64,000 nucleotides of DNA from positions 322,501-386,500 of the forward strand of contig NZ_JAPEPT010000001.1 in NCBI RefSeq assembly GCF_026339995.1, written 5' to 3'. Shown here piece by piece: positions 1 through 12,051 of this stretch. Position 1 is the first letter of the stretch. Each line of letters begins with the position of its first letter. The position numbers were made by a program, and so were the translations under genes. This DNA comes from Streptomyces sp. NBC_01481 (GTDB taxonomy: Bacteria > Actinomycetota > Actinomycetes > Streptomycetales > Streptomycetaceae). A model generated the notes under the pieces. That model did not search any database. It saw nothing but the letters and a program-made list of their open reading frames with translations, and was not told the origin of the DNA.

Positions 1-2306
<2,306 letters not shown>

Positions 2307-2397
2307 GTTGCTCGCGTCCACTGTGTCAGTTCTGAAGTAACGAACTGTCGAGTCCCCCATGGCACCGGGGGATTCCGGAATCGATATGCTTCACAGT

Positions 2398-2517
2398 GTT
2401 TCGGTGGTCATTGCGTTAGGGAAACGCCCGGTTACATTCCGAACCCGGAAGCTAAGCCTTTCAGCGCCGATGGTACTGCAGGGGGGACCCTGTGGGAGAG
2501 TAGGACGCCGCCGAACA
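2398..2517 (+). rRNA. rrf: 5S ribosomal RNA
   Basis: About 120 nt beginning GTTTCGGTGGTCATTGCG and ending in the complementary CGCCGCCGAAC, the closing stem typical of Streptomyces 5S rRNA. It follows the 23S gene after a spacer of about 90 nt, completing the usual 16S-23S-5S order. End positions are good to a few bases. Confidence 0.96.
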
Positions 2518-2530
2518 ATTATTGTGGGAG

Positions 2531-2560
2531 AGCCCCGCACCTTCTGGTGCGGGGCTTTTC
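2531..2560 (+). terminator. rRNA operon terminator
   Basis: A perfect 11-bp GC-rich stem (AGCCCCGCACC, loop TTCT, GGTGCGGGGCT) followed by a short T run directly after the 5S gene. It also lies 37 bp beyond the stop of the convergent DUF58 gene. Confidence 0.9.
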
Positions 2561-2596
2561 TGCGTTCAGGGGCCAATACCGCCCTCCTACCCCCCG

Positions 2597-3907
2597 TCAG
2601 AGTCGACCGGCGGCTTTCAGCGCGAGGTAGGCATCTGCAAGGGCAGGTGCAAGATTGTCAGGGGTCGCATCGACAACGTTGACGCCATGGCGCTGGAGCT
2701 GTTCTGCCGTACGGCGGCGCTGAGCTTGAGCCTGGGTGGCAGCTGCGGCGTCGTACACCGCCTCGATCGTTCCTCGGGAAGTGGACATCTGCTGGACATG
2801 AGGGTCGGCGACCGAGGCGACGAGCACGGTGTGCCGTTGTGTGAGCTGCGGGAGAACCGGAAGCAGGCCTTCTTCGATGGGTGCGGCGTCGAGGCTCGTG
2901 AGCAGGACGATCAAGGAGCGGCGCGGGGCGCAGCTCAGGGCGGTGGCGCTGAGGCCGCGGGCATCTGTCTCGACGAGTTCCGGTTCCAGAGGAGCAAGCG
3001 CGTTGACCAGGGCGGGCAGGAGATCACCTGCGGAGCGTCCCTGGACCTGGGCTCGGACACGGCGGTCGTAGGCCAGGAGGTCCACCCGGTCGCCGGCGCG
3101 TGAGGCCAGCGCGGTGAGAAGCATTGCCGCGTCCATGGCCGCGTCGAGGCGCGGGACATCTCCGACTCGACCGGCAGATGTGCGGCCGGTGTCGAGGACG
3201 ACGAGGATGTGGCGGTCGCGTTCGGGACGCCAAGTGCGCACGGCGACGGTGGTCTGGCGGGCGGTTGCTCGCCAGTCGATGGAACGGGTGTCGTCGCCGG
3301 GGACGTAGTCGCGAAGGCTGTCGAACTCGGTGCCCTGGCCGCGGATGAGGACGCTGGTGCGTCCGTCCAGCTCGCGCAGCCTGGCCAGTCTGGAGGGCAG
3401 GTGTTTGCGGCTGGTGAAGGGCGGCAGGACGCGCACGGTCCAGGGGACTTGGTGATTGCTCTGGCGGGCGGCCAGGCCCAGTGGTCCGTACGAGCGGACG
3501 GTGACGCGCTCCGCCTGGCGGTCGCCGCGGCGGGTGGGGCGAAGGATCGTGGTGATACGGCGGCGTTCGCCGGCGGGGACGGTCAACTTGTGGCGCGATG
3601 CGGCCTGTTCGGTGCCGGTGATCCAGCTGCTCGGGGGCCAGGCGTCGCGGAGGTGGGCGCGCAGGGGGCGACCGGAGGGGTTGGTGACCGTGAGGTGGAC
3701 CTCGGCGCCGTCACCCAGTCGAACTGATGTATCACCACTTCGGGTGAATCGGAGCGTTCGCACTGGCGCGGCGAGGGCGTAGTCGCACAAGATTGCCAGG
3801 GAAAGAGGCGCATTCACAGCAAGCATCCCGGTCCAGCTCGGGGCCAGGATGCCCACGGGGAGAGAGCCGAGAGCGGCGAGGAGCGCGGTTCGTCCGGTGA
3901 GGGCCAT
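2597..3907 (-). CDS. DUF58 domain protein
   Basis: A 436-residue membrane-associated protein. The N terminus has hydrophobic segments (about residues 5-42). The centre carries the DUF58 signature, with GTEFDSLRDYVPGDD followed by R-IDWRATAR, then a von Willebrand A-like fold starting ILVVLDTGRT. DUF58 proteins are encoded next to MoxR AAA+ ATPases in most bacteria and are thought to be folded or inserted into complexes with MoxR help; the exact substrate is unknown. It is the last gene of a five-gene minus-strand operon, 11 bp after the MoxR stop, with a GAGGAG ribosome site overlapping that stop. It converges on the rRNA terminator. Confidence 0.9.
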   Translation of the reverse strand: MALTGRTALLAALGSLPVGILAPSWTGMLAVNAPLSLAILCDYALAAPVRTLRFTRSGDTSVRLGDGAEVHLTVTNPSGRPLRAHLRDAWPPSSWITGTEQAASRHKLTVPAGERRRITTILRPTRRGDRQAERVTVRSYGPLGLAARQSNHQVPWTVRVLPPFTSRKHLPSRLARLRELDGRTSVLIRGQGTEFDSLRDYVPGDDTRSIDWRATARQTTVAVRTWRPERDRHILVVLDTGRTSAGRVGDVPRLDAAMDAAMLLTALASRAGDRVDLLAYDRRVRAQVQGRSAGDLLPALVNALAPLEPELVETDARGLSATALSCAPRRSLIVLLTSLDAAPIEEGLLPVLPQLTQRHTVLVASVADPHVQQMSTSRGTIEAVYDAAAATQAQAQRRRTAEQLQRHGVNVVDATPDNLAPALADAYLALKAAGRL

Positions 3908-3918
3908 GGGGCAGCTCC

Positions 3919-4898
<980 letters not shown>

Positions 4899-4902
<4 letters not shown>

Positions 4903-6098
4903 GAAGTGCGTACCTCTCTTTCGAGGGCGTCGAGTTGGTCAGCCAGATGGATGAGAGCGGTGTCGTCGGCCGGAGCCGGGCCGAAGAGCAGGCCGTTGAG
5001 GTCTCGTTCGCCGGTCCGGAGATGGGCCGAGGCAGCTGGGAGCAGGACGTCGGGGGAGTGGGCGCCGGCAGGGGGGACGCCGAGCAGCGGAGCGATGCGC
5101 GTACGGGTGGCCGAGCGCAGGGCCGCGGCCGCGCGGTCGCGGGCGTTCACCTTGCGGTAGAGGCGGGCGCGGCCCTCGGTGGACTCGGAGGCGCGGATGG
5201 CGACGGGAAGCCGTTCGGTGACGAGGGGGCCCAGCCGGCGGGCGCGCCAGATCGCCGCCAGGACGGCGGCGACGGCGAGCTGGAGTGTCCCCCAGAGCCA
5301 GCCGGAGGGAATCAGGTCGAGGAACGTGCTGTCGGTGTCGCCGTCGGTGCTGTCTTGTGCGGCGGAGGTGTCGCCGAGCGAAGGGAGGTACCAGACCAAA
5401 TGGCTTCGCGAGCCGAGGAGTTGCAGGGCGAGGGAGGCGTTGCCGTGCTTGTCCAGACGGTGGTTGTAGAGGATGTCGGGGGAGCCGAGCAGGACGGTGT
5501 CGCCGTTGCCGGTTTCGTCGATCCTGAGGAGTGTGGGCAGGCCGTCGCTCGGGTAGCAGCTGTCGGCGCCGGGCCTCTCGGTGGCGTACCGCTCACCGCC
5601 GAGCTCTGCGTTGCCCGCGCTGCGGGCAGCGGGGAGGGAACACTGGGGGGTGCGTGCCGAGACGGAGGCCGTGGCCTCGCTGTGGACGCCGGGGGCCAGG
5701 GTGCCGAGCGACGCGGGTCCGGCGGCGAGGAGAACCGTGCGCCCGCCGGAGTCGGCCATCGCGGCGTGGAGCGTTGCTTGCTGAGGTTCCGTCAGCAGGT
5801 CGGGGACGGTGACGAGAAGAGTGGTGTCGGGTCCGCCGGCAGTGGCCGCCTCGTCGAGGGTGGTGACCACGCGGGTGGAGACGCCGCGGTCCTTGAGGAG
5901 TTCGGCGACGGCGCGGCTGCCGTAGCGGTCGGCGGATCGGGGGTCGAGACGGCCGTGCTGGTCCCCGGAGCGCAGGGCGGCCATGGCGATCCCGGCTGCG
6001 ACGAGGATGACAAGTGCGAGCAGGAGACCACGAGTTCGGGACCACACCTGGCGCTTCGTCGGGGCCATGGAGGTGGAGCTGACGGAAGCCGCGGTCAT
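4899..6098 (-). CDS. DUF4350 membrane protein
   Basis: A 399-residue protein with one transmembrane helix near residues 24-42, an extracytoplasmic region, and a second helix near 270-290 (LQLAVAAVLAAIW) before a basic cytoplasmic tail. The segment after the first helix (LDPRSADRYGSRAVAELLKDRGV) is the DUF4350 motif, related to the GATase-like folds found in MoxR operons. Its biochemical role is not known. Both ends overlap the neighbours by 4 bp (ATGA), so it is co-translated with DUF4129 and MoxR. Confidence 0.88.
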
Positions 6099-6784
6099 TC
6101 GGCTGCTCCCTGGGCCGCGCCGCTCAGTTGGGGCTTTGTGCGCTCCAGTTCAAGGTCGAGATCACGCAGACGCAGATATGCCTGCCGGTCGGCGGTCCGG
6201 CCGCCGTATGTGACGTCGTCGAACTCCCTGGCGGCGGCGCGGAGTCCGTCGGACTGGGCGGGGAGGGAACGTCCGGCCTCGGCGGCGGCCTCGTCCGCGG
6301 TGCGGCCGGGGCGCGGGTCGAGGAGGGTTCGTTCCTCCAGGGAACGGACGATGGCCCGCATGCGTTCCTGGACGGCCTGGTTCCAGCGTCCGGCGGCTGC
6401 GTGGGCCTCGGCGGCTGTGCGGTGCTCGGACGCGCTGCGTGGGCTGTCGTCGAAGAGGGAGTCCGCGGAGCCGTGGGTGCGCCGGGGCGTGCCCAGACGC
6501 CACCAGAGGGCGGCAATCAGGACGACCACGACCAGGACGACCACGAGGAGTCCGAGCGGGCCGCCGGGAGTGGCGCCGGAGGCGGAGTCGAAGAGACCGC
6601 CGACCCAGTCCCAGAAGCGGTCGAGGGCGCGCTGGAGCAGGCTCGGGTCGTTCTCGTGGTACATCGGCTTGGACAGTTCCCGCTCCGCCGCCTCCCGCGC
6701 GGGGATACGCGGAGTGTCCACCGGTACGTCGTCGCTCGCGCGGATCAGTAGCCGCGCCCTCATCACGCCCCCCGTGGTGGACAC
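6095..6784 (-). CDS. DUF4129 membrane protein
   Basis: About 229 residues: a short N-terminal part, a single strongly hydrophobic helix at about 75-95 (GLLVVVLVVVVLIAALWW), and a C-terminal DUF4129 domain with conserved helices (AVQERMRAIVRSLEERTLL). This domain occurs in actinobacterial MoxR/DUF58 operons and in some transglutaminase-like proteins. The chosen GTG start lies 4 bp after the upstream stop; an ATG seven codons in (6763) is equally possible. Function unknown, presumably part of a membrane complex with its four neighbours. Confidence 0.85.
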   Translation of the reverse strand: MSTTGGVMRARLLIRASDDVPVDTPRIPAREAAERELSKPMYHENDPSLLQRALDRFWDWVGGLFDSASGATPGGPLGLLVVVLVVVVLIAALWWRLGTPRRTHGSADSLFDDSPRSASEHRTAAEAHAAAGRWNQAVQERMRAIVRSLEERTLLDPRPGRTADEAAAEAGRSLPAQSDGLRAAAREFDDVTYGGRTADRQAYLRLRDLDLELERTKPQLSGAAQGAAE

Positions 6785-6788
6785 CGCA

Positions 6789-8012
6789 TCAGCTCCTGGA
6801 GGCGTTGTGGCCCGACGGCTCGGAGCCGTAGCCGGGGACGCCTGCGGCCCGTGCGAGTTCCAGGTCGAGAGCTTCGCGGCGGATGCGCTGGTCGACGTAG
6901 AGGAGGACCGTCACGCCGGCGGAGATCGGGTAGGTGATGGAGGATGCGATCACCGAGCCGATGCCGGTGATGATCAGGAACGGCCATCCGAAGTCGGGGC
7001 TGTTTCCGGCGAAGAGGTCGCTGAACCCGCTGCCGTCCACGGCGAACGCGATCACCGTGAACGGCACAGCGATGATCATCGAAACCAGCAGTGTCAGCAG
7101 CAGCGTGAGTACGACGATGCCGAAGGTCCGCCACCAGGCGCCCTGCACCAGTTTGGCCGAGCGGCGCAGGGAGGCGATGACGCCCTGGCGCTCAAGCATC
7201 AGCGCGGGAGAAGCGAGGGCGAACCGGATCATCAGCCAGAGGACGACCCCGCAGGCCCCGAGGCCTGCGAGCACGGCGAGCGCGATTCCACCTCCGCCCC
7301 CGAGCAGCAGTCCGGGCAGAATCGCCACGGTCATGATTGCTGCGCCCATCAGGGGCAACAGCAGGGTCAGGCCCAGCAGTTGAGGAAGCCGGGGCCGTGC
7401 CTCCTGCCAGGCCTCGGAGAGCGTCACCGGGCGGCCGAGCACGGAGCGGCTGATCACTATGGTGAGAAGTGCCGTGGTGAAGAGGGTCGCGATCATGGTG
7501 ATGATCAGCGCCGGGCCCATGGCGAGCAGACTGGCCTGGAGCGAGTCCACGGACTGCCTCAGGGCCTCCGAGGGCGTCGCGTCCGGATTGACCTCGGGCG
7601 GGTCGGGCAGCAGGTAGCGCTCGACGAGGATGTTGCAGATCTGGGAGACCACCGAGACGGTGATCGTGATGCCCAGCACCGTGCGCCAGTGGGCGCGCAG
7701 CGTGGAAACAGCGCCGTCGAGGATCTCGCCGACCCCCAGGGGGCGCAGCGGGATGACACCGGGCTTGGCCGCGGCCGGTGGCCTGCCCCAGCTGCCGCGC
7801 GGCTGTTCGCCCCAGCCCGGGGCGGGCGGGGGTACGGGGATGCGGTCGGCACCCGGGGCGGTCGGCGCGGACCACCGGCCCGGAGGCGGCTGCTCGGTGG
7901 ACCACTTCGAGGCGGGGCCGCTCTCTCCGGCAGGCTCGGCAGGCCGCGGAACGCCGGCGTGCCCGTCGGAGGGAGCAGATCCGGGCGAGGCCCAGCCCGG
8001 AGTGTCGTTCAC
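6789..8012 (-). CDS. Glycerophosphodiester phosphodiesterase membrane-domain-like protein
   Basis: About 407 residues. A proline- and glycine-rich cytoplasmic N terminus of about 100 residues is followed by several hydrophobic helices (LALASPALMLERQG is a typical loop), a pattern shared with the membrane domain named after GPDPases and with DUF7544/DUF975-like proteins. No phosphodiesterase catalytic domain is present, so catalysis should not be assumed. The GTG start at 8012 is preferred because GAGGTGG lies six bases before it; an upstream ATG at 8027 is in frame. It is the first gene of the five-gene operon and diverges from mtnA. Confidence 0.8.
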   Translation of the reverse strand: MNDTPGWASPGSAPSDGHAGVPRPAEPAGESGPASKWSTEQPPPGRWSAPTAPGADRIPVPPPAPGWGEQPRGSWGRPPAAAKPGVIPLRPLGVGEILDGAVSTLRAHWRTVLGITITVSVVSQICNILVERYLLPDPPEVNPDATPSEALRQSVDSLQASLLAMGPALIITMIATLFTTALLTIVISRSVLGRPVTLSEAWQEARPRLPQLLGLTLLLPLMGAAIMTVAILPGLLLGGGGGIALAVLAGLGACGVVLWLMIRFALASPALMLERQGVIASLRRSAKLVQGAWWRTFGIVVLTLLLTLLVSMIIAVPFTVIAFAVDGSGFSDLFAGNSPDFGWPFLIITGIGSVIASSITYPISAGVTVLLYVDQRIRREALDLELARAAGVPGYGSEPSGHNASRS

Positions 8013-8194
8013 GGTCGTCCACCTCATGGATTGGTCGCGGGACCGGCTCGCCGAGCCGGTGCGTTCACGGTGCCTGTCCCCTTGGCGGGACGGCAGGTTG
8101 GTGGCCATCGTGCCACGCGTCGCCCGCGGGTGGGCGGGGGCCCGTATCTCCTGCGCACCTTCATTGTCGGTGGCTCACCGGGCAGACTGGGCGG

Positions 8195-9340
8195 ATGGCT
8201 GATCAGTACGTACAAAACCCGGCTGGTACCGAGCCGCCCCCGCTTCCGGCGCTGCGGTGGGACGAGCCGCCGGAAGGGCCTGTACTGGTACTGCTCGACC
8301 AGACCCGGCTGCCCGCCGACGAGGTCGAGCTCGTCTGTACCGATGTGCCGGCCCTGGTGCTGGCGATCCAGACGCTCGCCGTGCGCGGGGCACCGCTGCT
8401 GGGTATCGCCGGGGCCTATGGGGTGGCCCTCGCGGCCGTGCGGGGCTACGACGTGGAAGAGTCGGCTGAGCTGCTGGAACGGGCGCGGCCCACCGCGGTG
8501 AATCTCGGGTACGGCGTACGGCGTGCAGTGGCCGCATACCGCATGGCGGTGGACAAGGGGGCGGACGCCGAGCAGGCCGCGCAGGCGGCGCTCTCCACTG
8601 CCAAGGCGCTCCATCAGGAGGATGCCGAGGCCAGTGGCCGGATGGCTGAGCACGGCCTGGTGCTGCTCGACGAGCTGCTGCCGGGCGGCGGTCACCGGAT
8701 CCTGACCCACTGCAATACCGGGGCGCTGGTCTCCGGCGGGGAGGGCACCGCGTTCGCCGTGGCGCTCAGGGCGCACCGCGCGGGACGGCTGCGGAGGCTG
8801 TGGGTCGACGAGACGCGACCGCTGCTGCAGGGGGCCCGGCTGACCGCCTATGAGGCGGCGCGGACCGGAATGCCGTACACATTGCTCACGGACAATGCCG
8901 CAGGGTCGCTGTTCGCGGCGGGGGAGGTTGATGCGGTATTGATCGGAGCCGACAGGATCGCCGCCGACGGAGCGGTGGCGAACAAGGTGGGGAGCTATCC
9001 GCTGGCGGTGCTGGCGAAGTACCACCATGTGCCGTTCATCGTGGTCGCGCCGACGACGACGATCGATCGGAGCACGCCGGACGGGGCCTCGATAGAGGTG
9101 GAGCAACGGCCTGGGCAGGAGGTGACCGAGGTCACAGCGCCGCAGATCGCGGTGGCTGGGGGAGTAGGTGGCGGGCTGTCGGTGGCGCCGCTGGGAACCC
9201 AGGCGTACAACCCGGCGTTTGATGTCACACCGCCGGATCTGGTGACGGCGATCGTCACCGAGCAGGGAACATTGTCCCCGGTCACCGGGGGCGGAATTGC
9301 GGAGCTGTGGGCCAGGTCACGCCAGGTAACGATTAGCTAA
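8195..9340 (+). CDS. mtnA: S-methyl-5-thioribose-1-phosphate isomerase
   Basis: A 381-residue protein of normal family length that isomerises methylthioribose-1-phosphate to methylthioribulose-1-phosphate in methionine salvage (cytoplasmic). Family motifs are in order: TLAVRGAPLLGIAGAYG, AVNLGYGVRR, THCNTG with the catalytic cysteine C173, VDETRPLLQGARLTAYE, and GADRIAADG with the catalytic aspartate D253, then NKVGSYPLAVLA. The ATG at 8195 gives the usual N terminus. No other salvage gene is next to it. Its last codons overlap a candidate regulatory repeat for mtrA, whose ATG follows only 4 bp after this stop. Confidence 0.96.
   Translation: MADQYVQNPAGTEPPPLPALRWDEPPEGPVLVLLDQTRLPADEVELVCTDVPALVLAIQTLAVRGAPLLGIAGAYGVALAAVRGYDVEESAELLERARPTAVNLGYGVRRAVAAYRMAVDKGADAEQAAQAALSTAKALHQEDAEASGRMAEHGLVLLDELLPGGGHRILTHCNTGALVSGGEGTAFAVALRAHRAGRLRRLWVDETRPLLQGARLTAYEAARTGMPYTLLTDNAAGSLFAAGEVDAVLIGADRIAADGAVANKVGSYPLAVLAKYHHVPFIVVAPTTTIDRSTPDGASIEVEQRPGQEVTEVTAPQIAVAGGVGGGLSVAPLGTQAYNPAFDVTPPDLVTAIVTEQGTLSPVTGGGIAELWARSRQVTIS
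9311..9330 (+). promoter_or_regulatory. Tandem 10-bp repeat upstream of mtrA, candidate MtrA/GlnR-type site
   Basis: GCCAGGTCAC is followed directly by GCCAGGTAAC (9 of 10 identical), giving GTCAC and GTAAC one helical turn apart, 15 bp before the mtrA ATG and inside the end of mtnA. MtrA is an OmpR-type regulator that binds such direct repeats. The assignment is inference. Confidence 0.35.
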
Positions 9341-9344
9341 TGGG

Positions 9345-10034
9345 ATGATGTCGATTATGAAGGGACGAGTCCTTGTCGTCGACGACGACACCGCACTGGC
9401 CGAGATGCTCGGGATTGTGCTGCGTGGTGAAGGTTTCGAGCCGTCGTTCGTAGCGGACGGTGACAAGGCACTTGCCGCTTTCCGTGAGGCCAAACCCGAT
9501 CTTGTACTGCTGGATCTCATGCTGCCCGGACGGGACGGCATCGAGGTGTGCAGGCTGATCAGGGCAGAGTCCGGCGTGCCGATCGTGATGCTCACGGCCA
9601 AGAGCGACACCGTGGATGTGGTGGTGGGCCTGGAATCCGGGGCCGATGACTACATCGTCAAACCGTTCAAGCCGAAGGAGCTGGTCGCCCGGATCCGGGC
9701 GCGTCTGAGGAGGTCGGAGGAGCCTGCGCCGGAGCAGCTGACGATCGGGGATCTGGTCATTGATGTGGCCGGACACTCCGTGAAGCGGGAGGGGCAGTCG
9801 ATCGCCCTGACTCCGCTCGAGTTCGATCTGCTGGTGGCACTCGCACGCAAGCCGTGGCAGGTGTTCACCCGCGAGGTGCTGCTGGAGCAGGTGTGGGGCT
9901 ATCGCCATGCCGCCGACACCAGGCTGGTCAATGTGCACGTACAGCGGTTGCGCTCAAAGGTCGAGAAGGACCCTGAGCGTCCGGAGATCGTCGTGACCGT
10001 CCGTGGTGTCGGTTACAAGGCCGGGCCGAGCTGA
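9345..10034 (+). CDS. mtrA: Two-component response regulator MtrA
   Basis: A 229-residue OmpR/PhoB-type regulator. The receiver domain has the acidic pocket VVDDD at residues 11-15, phospho-acceptor D57 (LVLLDLMLPG) and K in YIVKPFKP; the C-terminal winged helix ends in the usual RLRSKVEKDPERP-GVGYKAG. MtrA is a global actinobacterial regulator of cell-envelope, osmotic and developmental genes, paired with the kinase MtrB. In Streptomyces it represses antibiotic and sporulation genes and overlaps with GlnR. The start is the first of two adjacent ATG codons, followed after three codons by a third; mtrB begins just after the stop. Confidence 0.97.
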   Translation: MMSIMKGRVLVVDDDTALAEMLGIVLRGEGFEPSFVADGDKALAAFREAKPDLVLLDLMLPGRDGIEVCRLIRAESGVPIVMLTAKSDTVDVVVGLESGADDYIVKPFKPKELVARIRARLRRSEEPAPEQLTIGDLVIDVAGHSVKREGQSIALTPLEFDLLVALARKPWQVFTREVLLEQVWGYRHAADTRLVNVHVQRLRSKVEKDPERPEIVVTVRGVGYKAGPS

Positions 10035-10035
10035 C

Positions 10036-12051
10036 ATGTCCCGAGGCAGCGTTGCTCCGAAGCCCGGTGAGCCGGGAGTCCGTACGGGGCGGGCTGCCGG
10101 ACCGGGGAATGAGCCCTCGCGATTCGGCCGTCTGCTCCAGGGGGGACGGCTGCCCTCGGGCAGCGCGCCGGGGGGCCCGGTTCTTCGGCTCTTGATGCGC
10201 TGGGTGCGCCGTCCGCTACTGCCCGCTGTGCGGCTGTGGCGGCGGAACATCCAGCTCAGGGTGGTTGCGAGCACGCTGCTGATGTCGCTCGGCGTGGTGG
10301 TGCTGCTGGGCTTCGTCGTCATCGGCCAGGTGCGCAACGGTCTGCTGGACGCCAAGGACAAGGCTGCCCAGAGCCAGGCGGCCGGCGGCTTCGCCGTGGC
10401 GCGCGAGAAGGCGAACCTGCTCAACGGTCCGGGAAGCGGGCGCAACGGCGCCGCCGCGGACGGCAGGACCGCGGGGAGCTCCTGGCGGTCCGATCTGGTG
10501 CAGCAGCTCTCCAGCGGCGGGCAGGGCGCGTTCCACGTGGTGGCGCTCAGCGCCGACTCCGAGGACGCGGGCCGCGGGCCGCGGACCTCGGGGAGCGTAG
10601 CTTTCGAGAGCATTCCCGAAGACCTGCGGAACGCGGTCGACCAGGGGACCGGTACGTACGAGACGTACATGCAGATCAAGTACAACAACGAGCACGAGCC
10701 CGAGCCCGGCCTGGTCGTCGGTACGCGACTCAACGACATCGAGGGCAATCCGTACGAGCTCTACTACCTCTTCCCGCTGGCGCAGGAGGAGCAGTCGCTC
10801 AACCTCGTCAGAGGAACCCTCGCCACGGCCGGGCTGTTCGTCGTCGTCCTGCTGGGAGCCATCGCCTGGCTGGTGGTGCGGCAGATCGTGACGCCTGTGC
10901 GGATGGCCGCGGGGATCGCCGAGCGGCTTTCCGCCGGCCGCCTCCAGGAGCGGATGAAGGTCACAGGCGAGGACGACATCGCCCGCCTGGGCGAGGCGTT
11001 CAACAAGATGGCGCAGAACCTCCAGCTCAAGATCCAGCAGCTGGAGGAGCTGTCCCGGATGCAGCGCCGCTTCGTGTCGGATGTGTCGCACGAGCTGCGT
11101 ACGCCGCTGACGACCGTACGGATGGCGGCCGATGTCATTCATGAGGCGCGGGCCGACTTCGATCCGGTGACGGCGCGTTCGGCGGAGCTTCTCGGGGATC
11201 AGCTCGACCGTTTCGAGTCGCTGCTCTCCGATCTGCTGGAGATCAGCCGCTTCGACGCGGGTGCGGCGGCGCTGGAGGCGGAGCCGATAGATCTGCGCGA
11301 GGTGGTACGGCGGGTGATCGGCGGCGCCGAGCCGCTGGCCGAGCGCAAGGGCACCCGGATACGCGTGATCGGCGACGAGCAGCCGGTGGTGGCCGAGGCC
11401 GATGCCCGGCGTGTGGAGCGTGTGCTGCGCAACCTGGTCGTTAACGCCGTGGAGCACGGGGAGGGCCGGGACGTGGTGGTGCGGATGGCGGTCGCAGGCG
11501 GGGCCGTAGCGGTTGCCGTGCGCGACTACGGAGTGGGGCTGAAGCCGGGGGAGGCGACCCGGGTCTTCAACCGCTTCTGGCGGGCCGATCCGGCGCGGGC
11601 CCGTACGACGGGCGGCACAGGCCTCGGTCTGTCCATCGCCGTCGAGGACGCCCGGCTGCACGGCGGCTGGCTGCAGGCGTGGGGCGAGCCCGGTGGGGGC
11701 TCGCAGTTCCGGCTGACCCTGCCGCGTACGGCGGACGAGCCGCTGCGCGGTTCGCCGATACCCCTGGAGCCGGAGGATTCGCGGCAGAACCGCGAGCGCG
11801 GCGATTCCACTGCCCCTCAGACGAACGGGCACCGGTTGTCGGCCGTGCCCACGCAGCCCGTGACCGACCGCTCGGCCCTGCCCGTGCCGCCGCGTGCTCC
11901 GGTGCCGCCCCCTTCGGCCCCGGCGGGTGTGGACCCGGCGGCGCTGCCGGGCAACGGTGCGCGGGTGGTGGCACGACCGGCGGGGGAGCGGCGTGGTGAC
12001 GCGGCAGCACAGGTTTCTTCGGACCGGGAGGACACGACCCGTGGGCGCTGA
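10036..12051 (+). CDS. mtrB: Sensor histidine kinase MtrB
   Basis: About 671 residues. Layout: a basic cytoplasmic N terminus, TM1 near 75-95 (TLLMSLGVVVLLGFVVIG), an extracellular sensor domain, TM2 near 265-290, a HAMP domain, then the dimerisation helix with phospho-accepting histidine H352 (DVSHELRTP) and the HATPase domain (N box VERVLRNLVVNAVEHG, G boxes DYGVGL and TGGTGLGLSIA). A proline-rich tail of about 110 residues follows. It phosphorylates MtrA. The ATG lies 1 bp after the mtrA stop and the 3' end overlaps lpqB, so mtrA-mtrB-lpqB is one operon. Confidence 0.96.
   Translation: MSRGSVAPKPGEPGVRTGRAAGPGNEPSRFGRLLQGGRLPSGSAPGGPVLRLLMRWVRRPLLPAVRLWRRNIQLRVVASTLLMSLGVVVLLGFVVIGQVRNGLLDAKDKAAQSQAAGGFAVAREKANLLNGPGSGRNGAAADGRTAGSSWRSDLVQQLSSGGQGAFHVVALSADSEDAGRGPRTSGSVAFESIPEDLRNAVDQGTGTYETYMQIKYNNEHEPEPGLVVGTRLNDIEGNPYELYYLFPLAQEEQSLNLVRGTLATAGLFVVVLLGAIAWLVVRQIVTPVRMAAGIAERLSAGRLQERMKVTGEDDIARLGEAFNKMAQNLQLKIQQLEELSRMQRRFVSDVSHELRTPLTTVRMAADVIHEARADFDPVTARSAELLGDQLDRFESLLSDLLEISRFDAGAAALEAEPIDLREVVRRVIGGAEPLAERKGTRIRVIGDEQPVVAEADARRVERVLRNLVVNAVEHGEGRDVVVRMAVAGGAVAVAVRDYGVGLKPGEATRVFNRFWRADPARARTTGGTGLGLSIAVEDARLHGGWLQAWGEPGGGSQFRLTLPRTADEPLRGSPIPLEPEDSRQNRERGDSTAPQTNGHRLSAVPTQPVTDRSALPVPPRAPVPPPSAPAGVDPAALPGNGARVVARPAGERRGDAAAQVSSDREDTTRGR

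Noticed and set aside
4935..8501. Very long plus-strand open frame opposite the MoxR operon
   Set aside because: It is antisense to five overlapping genes with clear domains; its composition is Gly/Ala/Arg-rich noise typical of high-GC shadows.
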